Origin: Anderseniella sp963787895
GTDB lineage: Bacteria > Pseudomonadota > Alphaproteobacteria > Rhizobiales > Aestuariivirgaceae
DNA length: 64,000 nt
NCBI GenBank assembly: GCA_963787895.1
Contig: CAWBEX010000004.1
Span: 124,001 to 188,000 of the forward strand
Reading direction: 5' to 3'
The position numbers were made by a program, and so were the translations under genes. Shown piece after piece: positions 34,394-43,583 of the stretch. Every line of letters starts with the position of its first letter. The first letter of the stretch is position 1. The notes under the pieces were generated by a model that worked only from the letters and a program-made list of their open reading frames with translations, searched no databases and was not told the origin of the DNA.

Positions 34394-34541
34394 TCATCCA
34401 ACTTTCACAAAACTGCGCTAGTGCAATTGGTATTTTCACATTTGTCTTGTAGCAGTTGCCTCAGGGCCGTGCTATGGCAACGCCATTGGAAATTGCAGGC
34501 TGATCATCAGCCATTTAACTTGCCAGGATTGCTGACCGGGG

Positions 34542-35300
34542 ATGCTTGGAAAACTACGGACCTATTTTCTAACGGGCATCGTTGTAGCTGCACCAATCGC
34601 CATTACAATCTGGCTGGTGTGGTGGTTTGTGTCGCTGTTTGACAGTTGGCTCAAACCCTACATTCCGGCAATCTACAACCCGGACCACTATTTGCCATTT
34701 ACGGTCCCAGGCGTTGGGCTGGTCTTTGCACTTGTTGGCATCACGGTCATCGGAGCTCTGGCAGCCAACCTGGTTGGCAAGACCCTCATCCACTTTGGCG
34801 AACGCACGCTCGATCGCATGCCCGTAATCCGATCAGTCTACAAGGCTGTCAAACAGATCTTTGAGACTGTGCTGTCTTCAAATGCAAGTAACTTCACTTC
34901 GGTCGGCCTGGTTGGCTATCCGCGCCCTGGTGTCAACGTTGTTTGTTTCATAGCCCGCGAACTTGACTCGGGCGAGATCGGATTGCCGCCAGGTACAACC
35001 TACTATTCAGCCTTCATGCCAACCACGCCCAACCCGACGTCCGGTTTCCTGTTCTTTATCGAGAAACACGAAGTCACGATTCTGGACATCACCGTGGAGG
35101 AAGCTGCCAAACTCGTGATTTCCGCAGGTCTGGTTACCCCGGCACAGCTTCAGGAGGCCAATCAGGAGGCAAGCCACCAGGACAAAACCACACTGGCGGC
35201 GCGCCTGATCAACCCTGATGTAGTGCTGAAGCCTGTGAAGAAGCCGCTAGCCAGCCGCAAGAAGTCAAAGGCAAAGCCTGCGAAAAAGCGCGACAGCTAA
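34542..35300 (+). CDS. DUF502 family membrane protein
   Basis: The 252-residue protein has two or three N-terminal membrane helices (TYFLTGIVVAAPIAITIWLVW and VGLVFALVGITVIGALAANL) and a soluble domain with GYPRPGVNVVCFIARE, typical of DUF502. The C-terminal tail is rich in Lys and Pro. No function is established; members are common next to recG in alphaproteobacteria, as here, where its stop overlaps that of convergent recG by 4 bp. Confidence 0.88.
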   Translation: MLGKLRTYFLTGIVVAAPIAITIWLVWWFVSLFDSWLKPYIPAIYNPDHYLPFTVPGVGLVFALVGITVIGALAANLVGKTLIHFGERTLDRMPVIRSVYKAVKQIFETVLSSNASNFTSVGLVGYPRPGVNVVCFIARELDSGEIGLPPGTTYYSAFMPTTPNPTSGFLFFIEKHEVTILDITVEEAAKLVISAGLVTPAQLQEANQEASHQDKTTLAARLINPDVVLKPVKKPLASRKKSKAKPAKKRDS

Positions 35301-37423
35301 CCTGCAGAAAGCAATCTGATCGCGTCATCCCGCTCAAACAGATAGAGCAGGATACGCAGTGCCTCTCCACGTTGTGACCTGATATCCGGATCAGTTTCGA
35401 GAATGAGCCGCGCATCGTCACGCGCAGCTTGAAGCAACTCACCATGCTGGCCAAGGTCGGCAAGGCGGAAACTGGCGGCACCGGACTGGCGTGTGCCGAG
35501 AACCTCGCCGGAACCGCGCAGTTTCAGATCTTCTTCAGCTATCAGAAAACCGTCTTCGGTTTCACGCATGATCTTGAGTCGCGCTGTGGCGGTTTCTCCC
35601 AGCGGACCGTCGTACAGCAGCAGGCAGGTTGAGGCCTCTTCCCCACGCCCCACACGCCCGCGCAGCTGATGCAATTGCGCCAGGCCGAAGCGTTCTGCAT
35701 TCTCAATGACCATGATACTGGCTTCAGGAACATCAACGCCAACCTCGATGACAGTGGTGGAAACCAGAATTGAGATTTCACCCGCCTTGAACTGGTTCAT
35801 GACGGCATCCTTGTCCGGCCCCTTCATACGCCCATGGACAAGACCCACACGATTGCCGAATCGGATTTGCAAGGCATTGAAACGTGCTTCGGCCGCAGCC
35901 TTGCCAATGAATTCGCTTTCTTCCACAAGCGGGCAAACCCAGTAAGCACGCTTGCCCTGGCCGATGACACGCTCCAACCCGTCAACAACCTGGTCCAGCT
36001 TGTCCATGGGCAGTACACGCGTCTCAACCGGCTTGCGGCCCGCCGGTTTGTCTGTCAGCCTGCTCACATCCATGTCTCCATAGGCCGTGAGCGCAAGTGT
36101 GCGTGGAATGGGTGTCGCGGTCATCACCAGCAGATCGCTTGCCCTGCCGGATTTTGACTGCAAGGCAAGGCGCTGATGCACTCCGAAGCGGTGTTGCTCA
36201 TCGATTATCACGAGGCCAAGGTCAGCGAACTCGACACCTTCCTGGAACAGCGCGTGCGTACCTATGAGAATGTCCAGTTCGCCACTTTCCAGATCAGCAA
36301 GTATCTGCTGGCGTTGCAGGCCCTTTTCCCGCCCGGTCAGAATTGCGGCTCGCAAACCCGCTGCCAGGGCCAAGGATTCGATCGTGGCAATGTGCTGGCG
36401 GGCGAGAATGTCGGTAGGTACCATAAGCGCGGATTGCGCTCCGGCCTCTGCCGCTGCAATCATGGCCAGTAGTCCTACGATGGTTTTGCCTGAACCGACA
36501 TCACCCTGCAGCAGGCGCAACATCCGGTTGGGAGATGCCATGTCGCCAAGGATTTCCGACACAGACTGCAACTGGCTGGGCGTCAACGAAAAGGGCAGCG
36601 CCTTCAGAACCTGCTCCCGCTTGTCACCGGTGCCCTTGAGGCTGCGCCCGGAGGCACGCTTCATATGTCGCCTCACCAGCGACAACGCAAGCTGGTTGGC
36701 AAGCAACTCGTCATAGGCGAGCCTTTGACGGGCTGGGTGGTCTGGTTCGAGTACATTGACCGCGTCAGGACAATGCAGCATTGCTAGCGCTGCATCGAAG
36801 GACGGCAGGTCGCGTGCCTTTAGCCAATGCCGGTCCTGCCACTCCGGTAATTGCGGAACTTCCGCCATGACCTGGCGGATGGCCTTTCCAAGTATTTTGC
36901 CAGAAACGCCGGCGGTGAGCGGATAGACCGGCTCCAGCAAGGGCATCTCATCGAACTGGGCACGCGTAAGGACATGGTCCGGATGGACAATTTGCGGGCT
37001 ACCGCCATACCATTCAATCTTGCCAGAGATGAACCGGGTTTCACCCTCCGGCAGAAGTCGCTCTAGATATGGCCCGTGGGAATGAAAGAACACCAGTGGC
37101 AGGCTCCCGCTCTCGTCAAACACGTCAACCCGGTATGGCACGCGCCGGTTATGCCGGGGAGCCGGTTTGTGGCGGCCTATTTCAGCCTCGATGGTTACAA
37201 TACCCGATTGCGGCAGATCGTTGATCTTTGGCCTGTTGCGCCTGTCAATCACCCCAACCGGTAGATGAAACAGCAGATCGCAAAGCCGGGCGGGCAGGTC
37301 GGCGGCTTGCCGGTCAAAGCGCTGCGCGCGTACCAGTCCAGCCAGCGTCTTTTCCACCTTTGCGCCAATGCCTTTCAACGCACTGGCGGATGCAAAATAC
37401 CTGTTCAGGATTTCGGGACGCAT
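35297..37423 (-). CDS. recG: ATP-dependent DNA helicase RecG
   Basis: The 708-residue helicase remodels stalled forks and Holliday junctions. An N-terminal wedge/OB domain (VGVIDRRNRPKIND and following) precedes superfamily 2 helicase motifs: LLQGDVGSGKTIV (Walker A), VIIDEQHRFGVHQR, MTATPIPRTLAL and the C-terminal QLRGRVGRGEEASTCLL. The start at 37423 has AAAGG six bases upstream, while an in-frame ATG at 37438 does not. It is divergent from sdhE-mfd. Confidence 0.97.
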   Translation of the reverse strand: MRPEILNRYFASASALKGIGAKVEKTLAGLVRAQRFDRQAADLPARLCDLLFHLPVGVIDRRNRPKINDLPQSGIVTIEAEIGRHKPAPRHNRRVPYRVDVFDESGSLPLVFFHSHGPYLERLLPEGETRFISGKIEWYGGSPQIVHPDHVLTRAQFDEMPLLEPVYPLTAGVSGKILGKAIRQVMAEVPQLPEWQDRHWLKARDLPSFDAALAMLHCPDAVNVLEPDHPARQRLAYDELLANQLALSLVRRHMKRASGRSLKGTGDKREQVLKALPFSLTPSQLQSVSEILGDMASPNRMLRLLQGDVGSGKTIVGLLAMIAAAEAGAQSALMVPTDILARQHIATIESLALAAGLRAAILTGREKGLQRQQILADLESGELDILIGTHALFQEGVEFADLGLVIIDEQHRFGVHQRLALQSKSGRASDLLVMTATPIPRTLALTAYGDMDVSRLTDKPAGRKPVETRVLPMDKLDQVVDGLERVIGQGKRAYWVCPLVEESEFIGKAAAEARFNALQIRFGNRVGLVHGRMKGPDKDAVMNQFKAGEISILVSTTVIEVGVDVPEASIMVIENAERFGLAQLHQLRGRVGRGEEASTCLLLYDGPLGETATARLKIMRETEDGFLIAEEDLKLRGSGEVLGTRQSGAASFRLADLGQHGELLQAARDDARLILETDPDIRSQRGEALRILLYLFERDDAIRLLSAG

Positions 37424-37571
37424 GGATGGCCTTTTCATCGACAGCTTCGCAATCGAGTTTGTACATCATGCCCGGTTGCGTTTCGTTCGTGGTTCTTTCA
37501 TAACCCGGCCAGCAATCGATTTCCAAACACTTACGGATTGCGCACCGTGACCCTGACAGGACTTCCGGCAC

Positions 37572-37856
37572 GTGACACCTTCTGACGAAAAGCGCCGCAA
37601 GCGTATTGTTTTCCGATCAATGCATCGGGGCATCCGTGAGATGGACATCGTGATTGGCACATATGTCCGCGAACACATAGACGCAGCCGATAGTGCGCAG
37701 CTGGACGAAATGGAACGCATACTGGAAATACCGGATCAGGACCTGCTCGCATGGCTGACAGGTGCAAGGCCGGTGCCTGAGGAGCAAACGTCAACCATGC
37801 TGGAAGAAATCCTCGCAATCCGTTTTGATGAAACATTTTTTGGCAATCAAAAGTGA
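37572..37856 (+). CDS. sdhE: Succinate dehydrogenase assembly factor 2 / SdhE (CptB family)
   Basis: A 94-residue protein with the SdhE motif RGxxE in RSMHRGIREMDIVIG and the later LLAWLTG stretch. SdhE promotes covalent flavin attachment to succinate and fumarate dehydrogenase. The start is GTG 37572. It overlaps mfd by 4 bp (GTGA), so the two are translationally coupled, as in many alphaproteobacteria. Confidence 0.92.
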   Translation: MTPSDEKRRKRIVFRSMHRGIREMDIVIGTYVREHIDAADSAQLDEMERILEIPDQDLLAWLTGARPVPEEQTSTMLEEILAIRFDETFFGNQK

Positions 37857-40800
37857 ATCTGTCAGCCCTCAAAACCGGCGTTGAGAAACCTGGCAAAGTC
37901 ATTGTCTCTGGCGCACCAGAAGGCATTGACGGCCAGCTCACCGCAGAAATCGCGAAGCTTGCCGGTACCCGGCCGCTTATTTATGTGGCGCGTGATGACC
38001 AGCGAGCTGCCATGATTGCAGAAGCCATCAGGTTTTTTGCGCCTGGTATGGATATCCTGCATTTTCCGGCATGGGACTGTCTGCCTTATGACCGTGTTTC
38101 GCCAGTGGCAGAAGTGCTCGCGACGCGTATGAGCACGCTCACCAGGCTGGCGGCTGGGCAACTGAAAACCCCTGCGATTGTGCTGACAACCGCAAATGCG
38201 GTTATCCAGAAGGTGCCGCCGCGCGAGATTGTGCGAAATGCCAATTTTTCAGCCAAACCGGGCAACCGGGTCGACACTGCCGTGTTGCAGGAATACCTCG
38301 CCATCAATGGATTTTCCCGTACTGGCACTGTGGTTGATCCTGGAGATTTTGCCATTCGAGGCGGAATCATCGATATCTTTCCACCTGGAAGCGAAGAGCC
38401 GGTTCGGCTGGACTTTTTCGGGGACACGCTTGAATCGATCCGCAGTTTCGATGCTCAGTCACAACGCACCTCCGGCCAGCTTCAGGAACTGAGCCTGGAC
38501 GCGGCCAACGAGGTATTGCTGAACGAGCAGACAATTTCCCGGTTTCGCACCGGTTACACAGCCCAATTTGCCGGCTCCGGCATGAATGACGCTGTGTATG
38601 AAGCTGTTTCAGCGGGCAGGCGGTACCAGGGCGTCGAGCACTGGATGCCGTTGTTCTATGAAAAGCTGGAAACGTTGCCTGACTATGTCGGCAACTGCGT
38701 GATGGTCATGGATCACCTTGCCGATGAGGCGATCGAAGCCCGCCATGTACAGATCAACGATTACTATCAGGCTCGTGTGGATGCGCTGAACAAGGACACT
38801 TTTGGTGCACCTGTCTACAAGCCACTGCCGCCAGACATGATGTTCGTGACACTGCAGAACTGGCAGAACATCTCCTCGTCATATCCATTGCTCGCGCTGA
38901 CGCCGTTTGAGGCACCAGAAGCGCCGGGATTGCGGGTGATGTCGGCAGGCGGCAGGCAGGGGCGAAGCTTTGCTGCAGAACGCGCCGAAGCGGGCCGCAA
39001 CGTCTATGATGCCGTAATAGAGCATGTGCGGGCGCAGCAGAAAAACGGCAAGCGTGTTGTATTGGCGGCCTGGACCGAAGGGTCACGCGACCGGCTTCTC
39101 GGCATCCTCAAGGATCATGAACTTGGTCTGGTAGTTGTTGCAAAGAATGGCCCGGAGGCGCTGAAGCGCTCAAGGGACATGATCTCCGTTGTCGTGCTGG
39201 GGCTTGAAGCCGGTTTTGAGACCAATGACCTGTCAGTCATTGCAGAACAGGATATTCTGGGCGACAGGCTGGTCCGACGCTCAAAACGGCAACGCAAGGC
39301 GTCTGACTTCATTTCCGAGCTGTCATCGCTCAACCCCGGCGATCTCGTGGTTCATGTTGATCACGGTATTGGCCGCTTTGAGGGGCTGAAGGTCGTTGAA
39401 GTTCAGGGCGCACCGCATGACTGTCTTTTTCTGTCATATCATGGTGGCGACCGCCTGTTCCTGCCTGTCGAAAACATCGATCTGTTATCGCGGTATGGCG
39501 CCGAAGAAGCTGGCGTAAACCTTGACAGACTTGGCGGCGCTGCTTGGCAGGCCCGCAAGGCGCGCCTGAAAGAACGGGTACGCGAGATTGCCAGCCAACT
39601 CATCAAGACGGCCGCACAGCGCGAGCTGCGCGATGCCGCAGTGTTGAGCGTGCCTGACGGAATTTACGACGAGTTTGCTTCACGCTTCCCATATGAAGAA
39701 ACCGAAGATCAGCTGAGCGCCATTGACGCAGTCATTGGCGATCTGGCACGCGGGCGTCCAATGGACCGTCTTATTTGTGGTGATGTGGGTTTCGGAAAAA
39801 CCGAGGTTGCCCTGCGCTCTGCATACATCTCGGTCATGGCGGGCAAACAGGTGGCCGTGGTCGTTCCGACAACGCTGCTGGCGCGACAGCACTACGCAAC
39901 GTTTCTGGAGCGATTCAAGGGATTGCCGGTCCGCATAGCGCAAGCTTCCCGGCTGGTGGCGCGCAAGGACATAAACGAGGCCAAGAAGGGCATCACCGAC
40001 GGCACGGTCGATATCATGATTGGCACGCACGCACTGCTGGCGGATGACGTGAAGTTCCGCGATCTGGGTTTGCTGATCATCGACGAAGAGCAGCATTTTG
40101 GCGTGAAGCACAAAGAAAAGCTGAAGGAAATGCGTGCCGATGTGCACGTCCTGACACTCACCGCCACGCCAATTCCGAGGACGCTTCAACTGGCACTTTC
40201 AGGTGTACGTGAATTGTCGCTGATCACGACTCCTCCGCTCGACCGGCTCGCGGTGCGCACTTACATTTCGCCCTTTGATCCTGTGATTATTCGCGAGACG
40301 CTGTTGCGGGAGCTTTATCGCGGTGGGCAGAGTTTTTATGTATGCCCCCGCATCTCCGATCTGTCCGTGGTGTCGGATTTCCTGCGCGATCATGTGCCGG
40401 AAGTGAAGGTTGCGGTCGCCAATGGCCGGATTCCGCCAACCGAACTTGAAGACATCATGAACGGTTTCTATGACCGCAAATATGATGTGTTGCTGGCCAC
40501 GACGATTATCGAGTCCGGCCTGGACATCCCGACAGCCAATACCTTGATTGTGCATCGCGCGGACATGTTCGGCCTTGCGCAATTGTACCAGATCAGGGGC
40601 AGGGTGGGTCGCTCCAAGCAACGCGCCTACGCGTTGTTTACGGTTCCTGCGAACAAGACGCTGACAGCACCAGCTGAAAAGCGCCTCAAGGTGCTGCAGT
40701 CCCTGGATTCGCTGGGTGCAGGCTTTTCGCTGGCCAGCCATGACCTGGATATTCGCGGCGGCGGCAACCTGCTGGGAGAAGAGCAGTCAGGCCACATAAA

Positions 40801-41353
40801 GGAAGTTGGTTTTGAGCTCTACCAGCACATGCTGGAGGAAGCCGTTGCTTCACTGCGTTCGGGGGACCTGGAGATTGAGGCAGACGGTCAATGGTCGCCA
40901 CAAATCAATGTAGGCACCTCGGTGCTGCTGCCGGAAGAGTACATTCCTGACCTGCAGGTGCGGTTAGGCGTTTACCGGCGCATGGCCGATTTGCCGTCGC
41001 AGCAGGATCTTGATGGCTTTGCAGCAGAGCTTCAGGACCGGTTTGGCAAACTGCCTGAAGAGGTCGAGCACCTGATTGATATTGTCTCGGTAAAGCTCTT
41101 GTGCCGTATGGCCAATGTCGCCGGGATTGATGCGGGTCCCAAGGGCGCCGTGTTCAGTTTTCGTGATGGGAAGTTCCCCAACCCGGAAGCACTTGTGCAA
41201 TGGATCAATGATCAGGGCAGCCGCGCCAAGATCAGACCAGACATGAAGCTGGTGATCATCCGGACATGGGAGACACCTGCCGACCGGTTAGCCGGGACCC
41301 GACAAATCATGCAGACTCTGGTGAAGCTGGCCGACCTGCCTGACGCTACCTAG
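37853..41353 (+). CDS. mfd: Transcription-repair coupling factor
   Basis: The 1166-residue ATPase removes RNA polymerase stalled at lesions and recruits UvrA. The N-terminal UvrB-like region (LHFPAWDCLPYDRVSP) is followed by the RNA-polymerase-interacting domain (LVVHVDHGIGRFEGL), the translocase with Walker A GDVGFGKTEVA and DEEQHFGVKHKEKL, the GRVGRSKQRAYALF motif and a C-terminal TRCF domain. It starts at GTG 37853. Its stop overlaps that of the convergent FrnE-like gene by 4 bp. Confidence 0.97.
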   Translation: MNLSALKTGVEKPGKVIVSGAPEGIDGQLTAEIAKLAGTRPLIYVARDDQRAAMIAEAIRFFAPGMDILHFPAWDCLPYDRVSPVAEVLATRMSTLTRLAAGQLKTPAIVLTTANAVIQKVPPREIVRNANFSAKPGNRVDTAVLQEYLAINGFSRTGTVVDPGDFAIRGGIIDIFPPGSEEPVRLDFFGDTLESIRSFDAQSQRTSGQLQELSLDAANEVLLNEQTISRFRTGYTAQFAGSGMNDAVYEAVSAGRRYQGVEHWMPLFYEKLETLPDYVGNCVMVMDHLADEAIEARHVQINDYYQARVDALNKDTFGAPVYKPLPPDMMFVTLQNWQNISSSYPLLALTPFEAPEAPGLRVMSAGGRQGRSFAAERAEAGRNVYDAVIEHVRAQQKNGKRVVLAAWTEGSRDRLLGILKDHELGLVVVAKNGPEALKRSRDMISVVVLGLEAGFETNDLSVIAEQDILGDRLVRRSKRQRKASDFISELSSLNPGDLVVHVDHGIGRFEGLKVVEVQGAPHDCLFLSYHGGDRLFLPVENIDLLSRYGAEEAGVNLDRLGGAAWQARKARLKERVREIASQLIKTAAQRELRDAAVLSVPDGIYDEFASRFPYEETEDQLSAIDAVIGDLARGRPMDRLICGDVGFGKTEVALRSAYISVMAGKQVAVVVPTTLLARQHYATFLERFKGLPVRIAQASRLVARKDINEAKKGITDGTVDIMIGTHALLADDVKFRDLGLLIIDEEQHFGVKHKEKLKEMRADVHVLTLTATPIPRTLQLALSGVRELSLITTPPLDRLAVRTYISPFDPVIIRETLLRELYRGGQSFYVCPRISDLSVVSDFLRDHVPEVKVAVANGRIPPTELEDIMNGFYDRKYDVLLATTIIESGLDIPTANTLIVHRADMFGLAQLYQIRGRVGRSKQRAYALFTVPANKTLTAPAEKRLKVLQSLDSLGAGFSLASHDLDIRGGGNLLGEEQSGHIKEVGFELYQHMLEEAVASLRSGDLEIEADGQWSPQINVGTSVLLPEEYIPDLQVRLGVYRRMADLPSQQDLDGFAAELQDRFGKLPEEVEHLIDIVSVKLLCRMANVAGIDAGPKGAVFSFRDGKFPNPEALVQWINDQGSRAKIRPDMKLVIIRTWETPADRLAGTRQIMQTLVKLADLPDAT

Positions 41354-42024
41354 GCATTACCGGCGGGGGCAGTACGTTCTTTGGCAACTTCAGCAATTGC
41401 CTGCGCAATTGCCTCTGGCTCTCGTGCGCCCATCACCGCGTATCGATTGCCTATGATGAATGCCGGCACACCCGTGACGCCCATTTGCCGGGCCTGTGCA
41501 ATCTCCGCCTGGGTTTCGGCCTTGTCGGCGTCGCCCGCCAGAAGGCGCTCGACCACGAACCGGTCCAGACCGGCATCGACAGCCGCGTCCGTCAGCACAT
41601 TGATGTCGGTCAGGTTTGCACCTTCAATGAAATACAGCTGAAACAGCCTTTCAACCACAGCATCCTGCACGCCTTCAGCCATGGCCCAGCGGATTATCCG
41701 GTGCGCATTCAGCGTGTTGGGTGAGATTGTGATTTTCTCAAACTCGAATGGGATCTGTTCTTCGCGTCCTGCGTTTCGCACGTTCTCGTAAATTTCGTCA
41801 GCGCGTTCTGCCGAACCGAATTTGCCGGAAAGGTACTCCTGCCTGTCGACGCCTGTTTCCGGGATTGTGTGATCAAGCTGGAAAGGCCGCCAGCGTACAT
41901 TCACGGGAACATCTGGCAGCATGGCAAGCGCCTTTTCCAGACGTCGTTTGCCAATATAGCACCATGGACACATGACATCGGAGATCACATCGATTTCTAT
42001 CGGTTCAACTGCATCATCCATCAT
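41350..42024 (-). CDS. FrnE-like DsbA-family oxidoreductase
   Basis: A 224-residue cytoplasmic DsbA-like protein with the CPWC motif in SDVMCPWCYIGKRRLE and a cis-Pro region VTGVPAFIIGNRYAVMGA. It belongs to the FrnE/2-hydroxychromene-2-carboxylate isomerase-like group; the presence of the CxxC suggests a disulfide oxidoreductase. The start MMDDAVEP overlaps the end of the upstream acyl-CoA synthetase by 11 bp, so they are co-transcribed. Confidence 0.88.
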   Translation of the reverse strand: MMDDAVEPIEIDVISDVMCPWCYIGKRRLEKALAMLPDVPVNVRWRPFQLDHTIPETGVDRQEYLSGKFGSAERADEIYENVRNAGREEQIPFEFEKITISPNTLNAHRIIRWAMAEGVQDAVVERLFQLYFIEGANLTDINVLTDAAVDAGLDRFVVERLLAGDADKAETQAEIAQARQMGVTGVPAFIIGNRYAVMGAREPEAIAQAIAEVAKERTAPAGNA

Positions 42025-43583
42025 TGGCGTGGTCCTTTGTCTGTTTGAGCAATCCTTGCAGCGCATTGCGGACAATTTTGCCATTCGATGTCTGCGGGAG
42101 GGCGCTGACAAAGAACACCTGTTTCGGCAGTTTGTACCTTGCCAACTCCTGCGATGCAAAAGTGATGAGGTCTTTTTCCTTCAAGGTTTCGTGTGGACGC
42201 AGCACCACAAATGCGCTGACCAGTTTCATTCCCGGATTGAGTTCAATTTCCGTCACACCTGCCTGTTGCACAGCGGGGTGTCGCATCAGGACCATCTCAA
42301 CTTCCAGTGGCGAAATGCGATAACCAAATGATGTCAGGACGTCATCATTGCGCCCTTCGTACCAGAAGTATCCGTCTTCATCGAAGTGGCCAAGGTCGCC
42401 ACCAACGAACCAATCGCCACGGAACACCCTTTCGTATTCATCCGGCCGTTGCCAGTATCCAAGCATCAACCCTGGATCAGATCGATGTACAGCGAGCAAT
42501 CCCGATTGTCCTGATGGCAGGGGTTCTTCACCGCCGTCTACAGGCAATACAGCGACGCGGCGGCCATCCTGTGGCTTGCCAGGACTGCCAGGTCTTACCG
42601 GTAGGGAATGGACGTTTGAAATGTAGGTTGAAATCTCGCTCATGCCCAATGCTTCATAGAGCGGGACATTTATGGTCTCCTGCCATTCCTTGAGCAAATC
42701 AGGATGCATGGCCTCTCCTGCTGTCAGGCCGTGTCGCAAGCTGGTCATCGCTTCAGTGCTGAGCATCCCATCTGCCAACAATTGCCGGTATAGCTGCGGC
42801 ACTGCTGCAATAATCGTAGGCTTCAGCTCCCTTATCAGATTTCAACCACACCGACCGGTCTTTCGGCCCGGTGTAAACAATCGAGCTTGCTCCTTTCACC
42901 CACGGATCGCAAAGCCCGGTGCCAAGCGTATAGGTCCAGTTCAATGCGCCAGTGTGCAACACCACGTCATCGGCGGTGATGTCATGCCAGCCCCCATACA
43001 TTGGACGCCGCCCCCATACCGCACGTTGGGCATGCAACACCCCTTTCGGGAGCCCAGAGGTGCCGGACGTGTAAACCATGTAGGCGGGAGATTTTGCAGC
43101 GGTGTTGGCGTAGGTGCCAACCGGACCCATGGCAAAGGCCTTAAGGTCAACAGGACCAATATTGCGGCAACCGGAGGGAAGGACCGGTAATGCCAGAAGA
43201 CCGTCATGCACAACAGCTGCCGCACCACTGTCGCTCAACATGAATGAGACTTCATCAACTGAAAGCATCGAAGAAGTGGCGATCGGCACCAGCCCCGCCG
43301 CATTTGCCGCAAAGAAAACTGCTGCGTATTCGAAACTGTTGCCCATGCGGATCAGAATGCGGTCACCGTGCTGCATGCCCAACAGCGAAAACGCAGACAC
43401 AAGACGCAGTACTGTTTGCTGGACTTCGGAATAGGTCAGTCGACGAATGGATGTTCCGTCAGCAATAGTCAGGGCGACTTTGTCCGGCGTCTCCCTGGCA
43501 CTGTAGGCAAGGCAATAGTGCGCCAGGTTGAACCGCTCCGGTGGCAGCTCTCCGGAATACCCAAGGCTCAATTCTCGATCCAT
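42014..43583 (-). pseudogene. AMP-forming acyl-CoA synthetase, frameshifted
   Basis: Two minus-strand frames, 43583 to about 42840 and about 42838 to 42014, join into one ANL-family acyl-CoA synthetase of about 520 residues. The first part has the AMP-binding signature VYTSGTSGLPKGVLH. The second has the adenylation motif YWQRPDEY and the C-terminal KYKLPK-like RYKLPKQVFFVSALPQTSNG with a catalytic Lys. One extra base near 42839 breaks the frame; removing it gives WLK-LIRELKPTIIAAVP, a normal core. It would activate a carboxylic acid as a CoA thioester. Its frame overlaps the solute-binding gene upstream by 16 bp. Confidence 0.85.
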
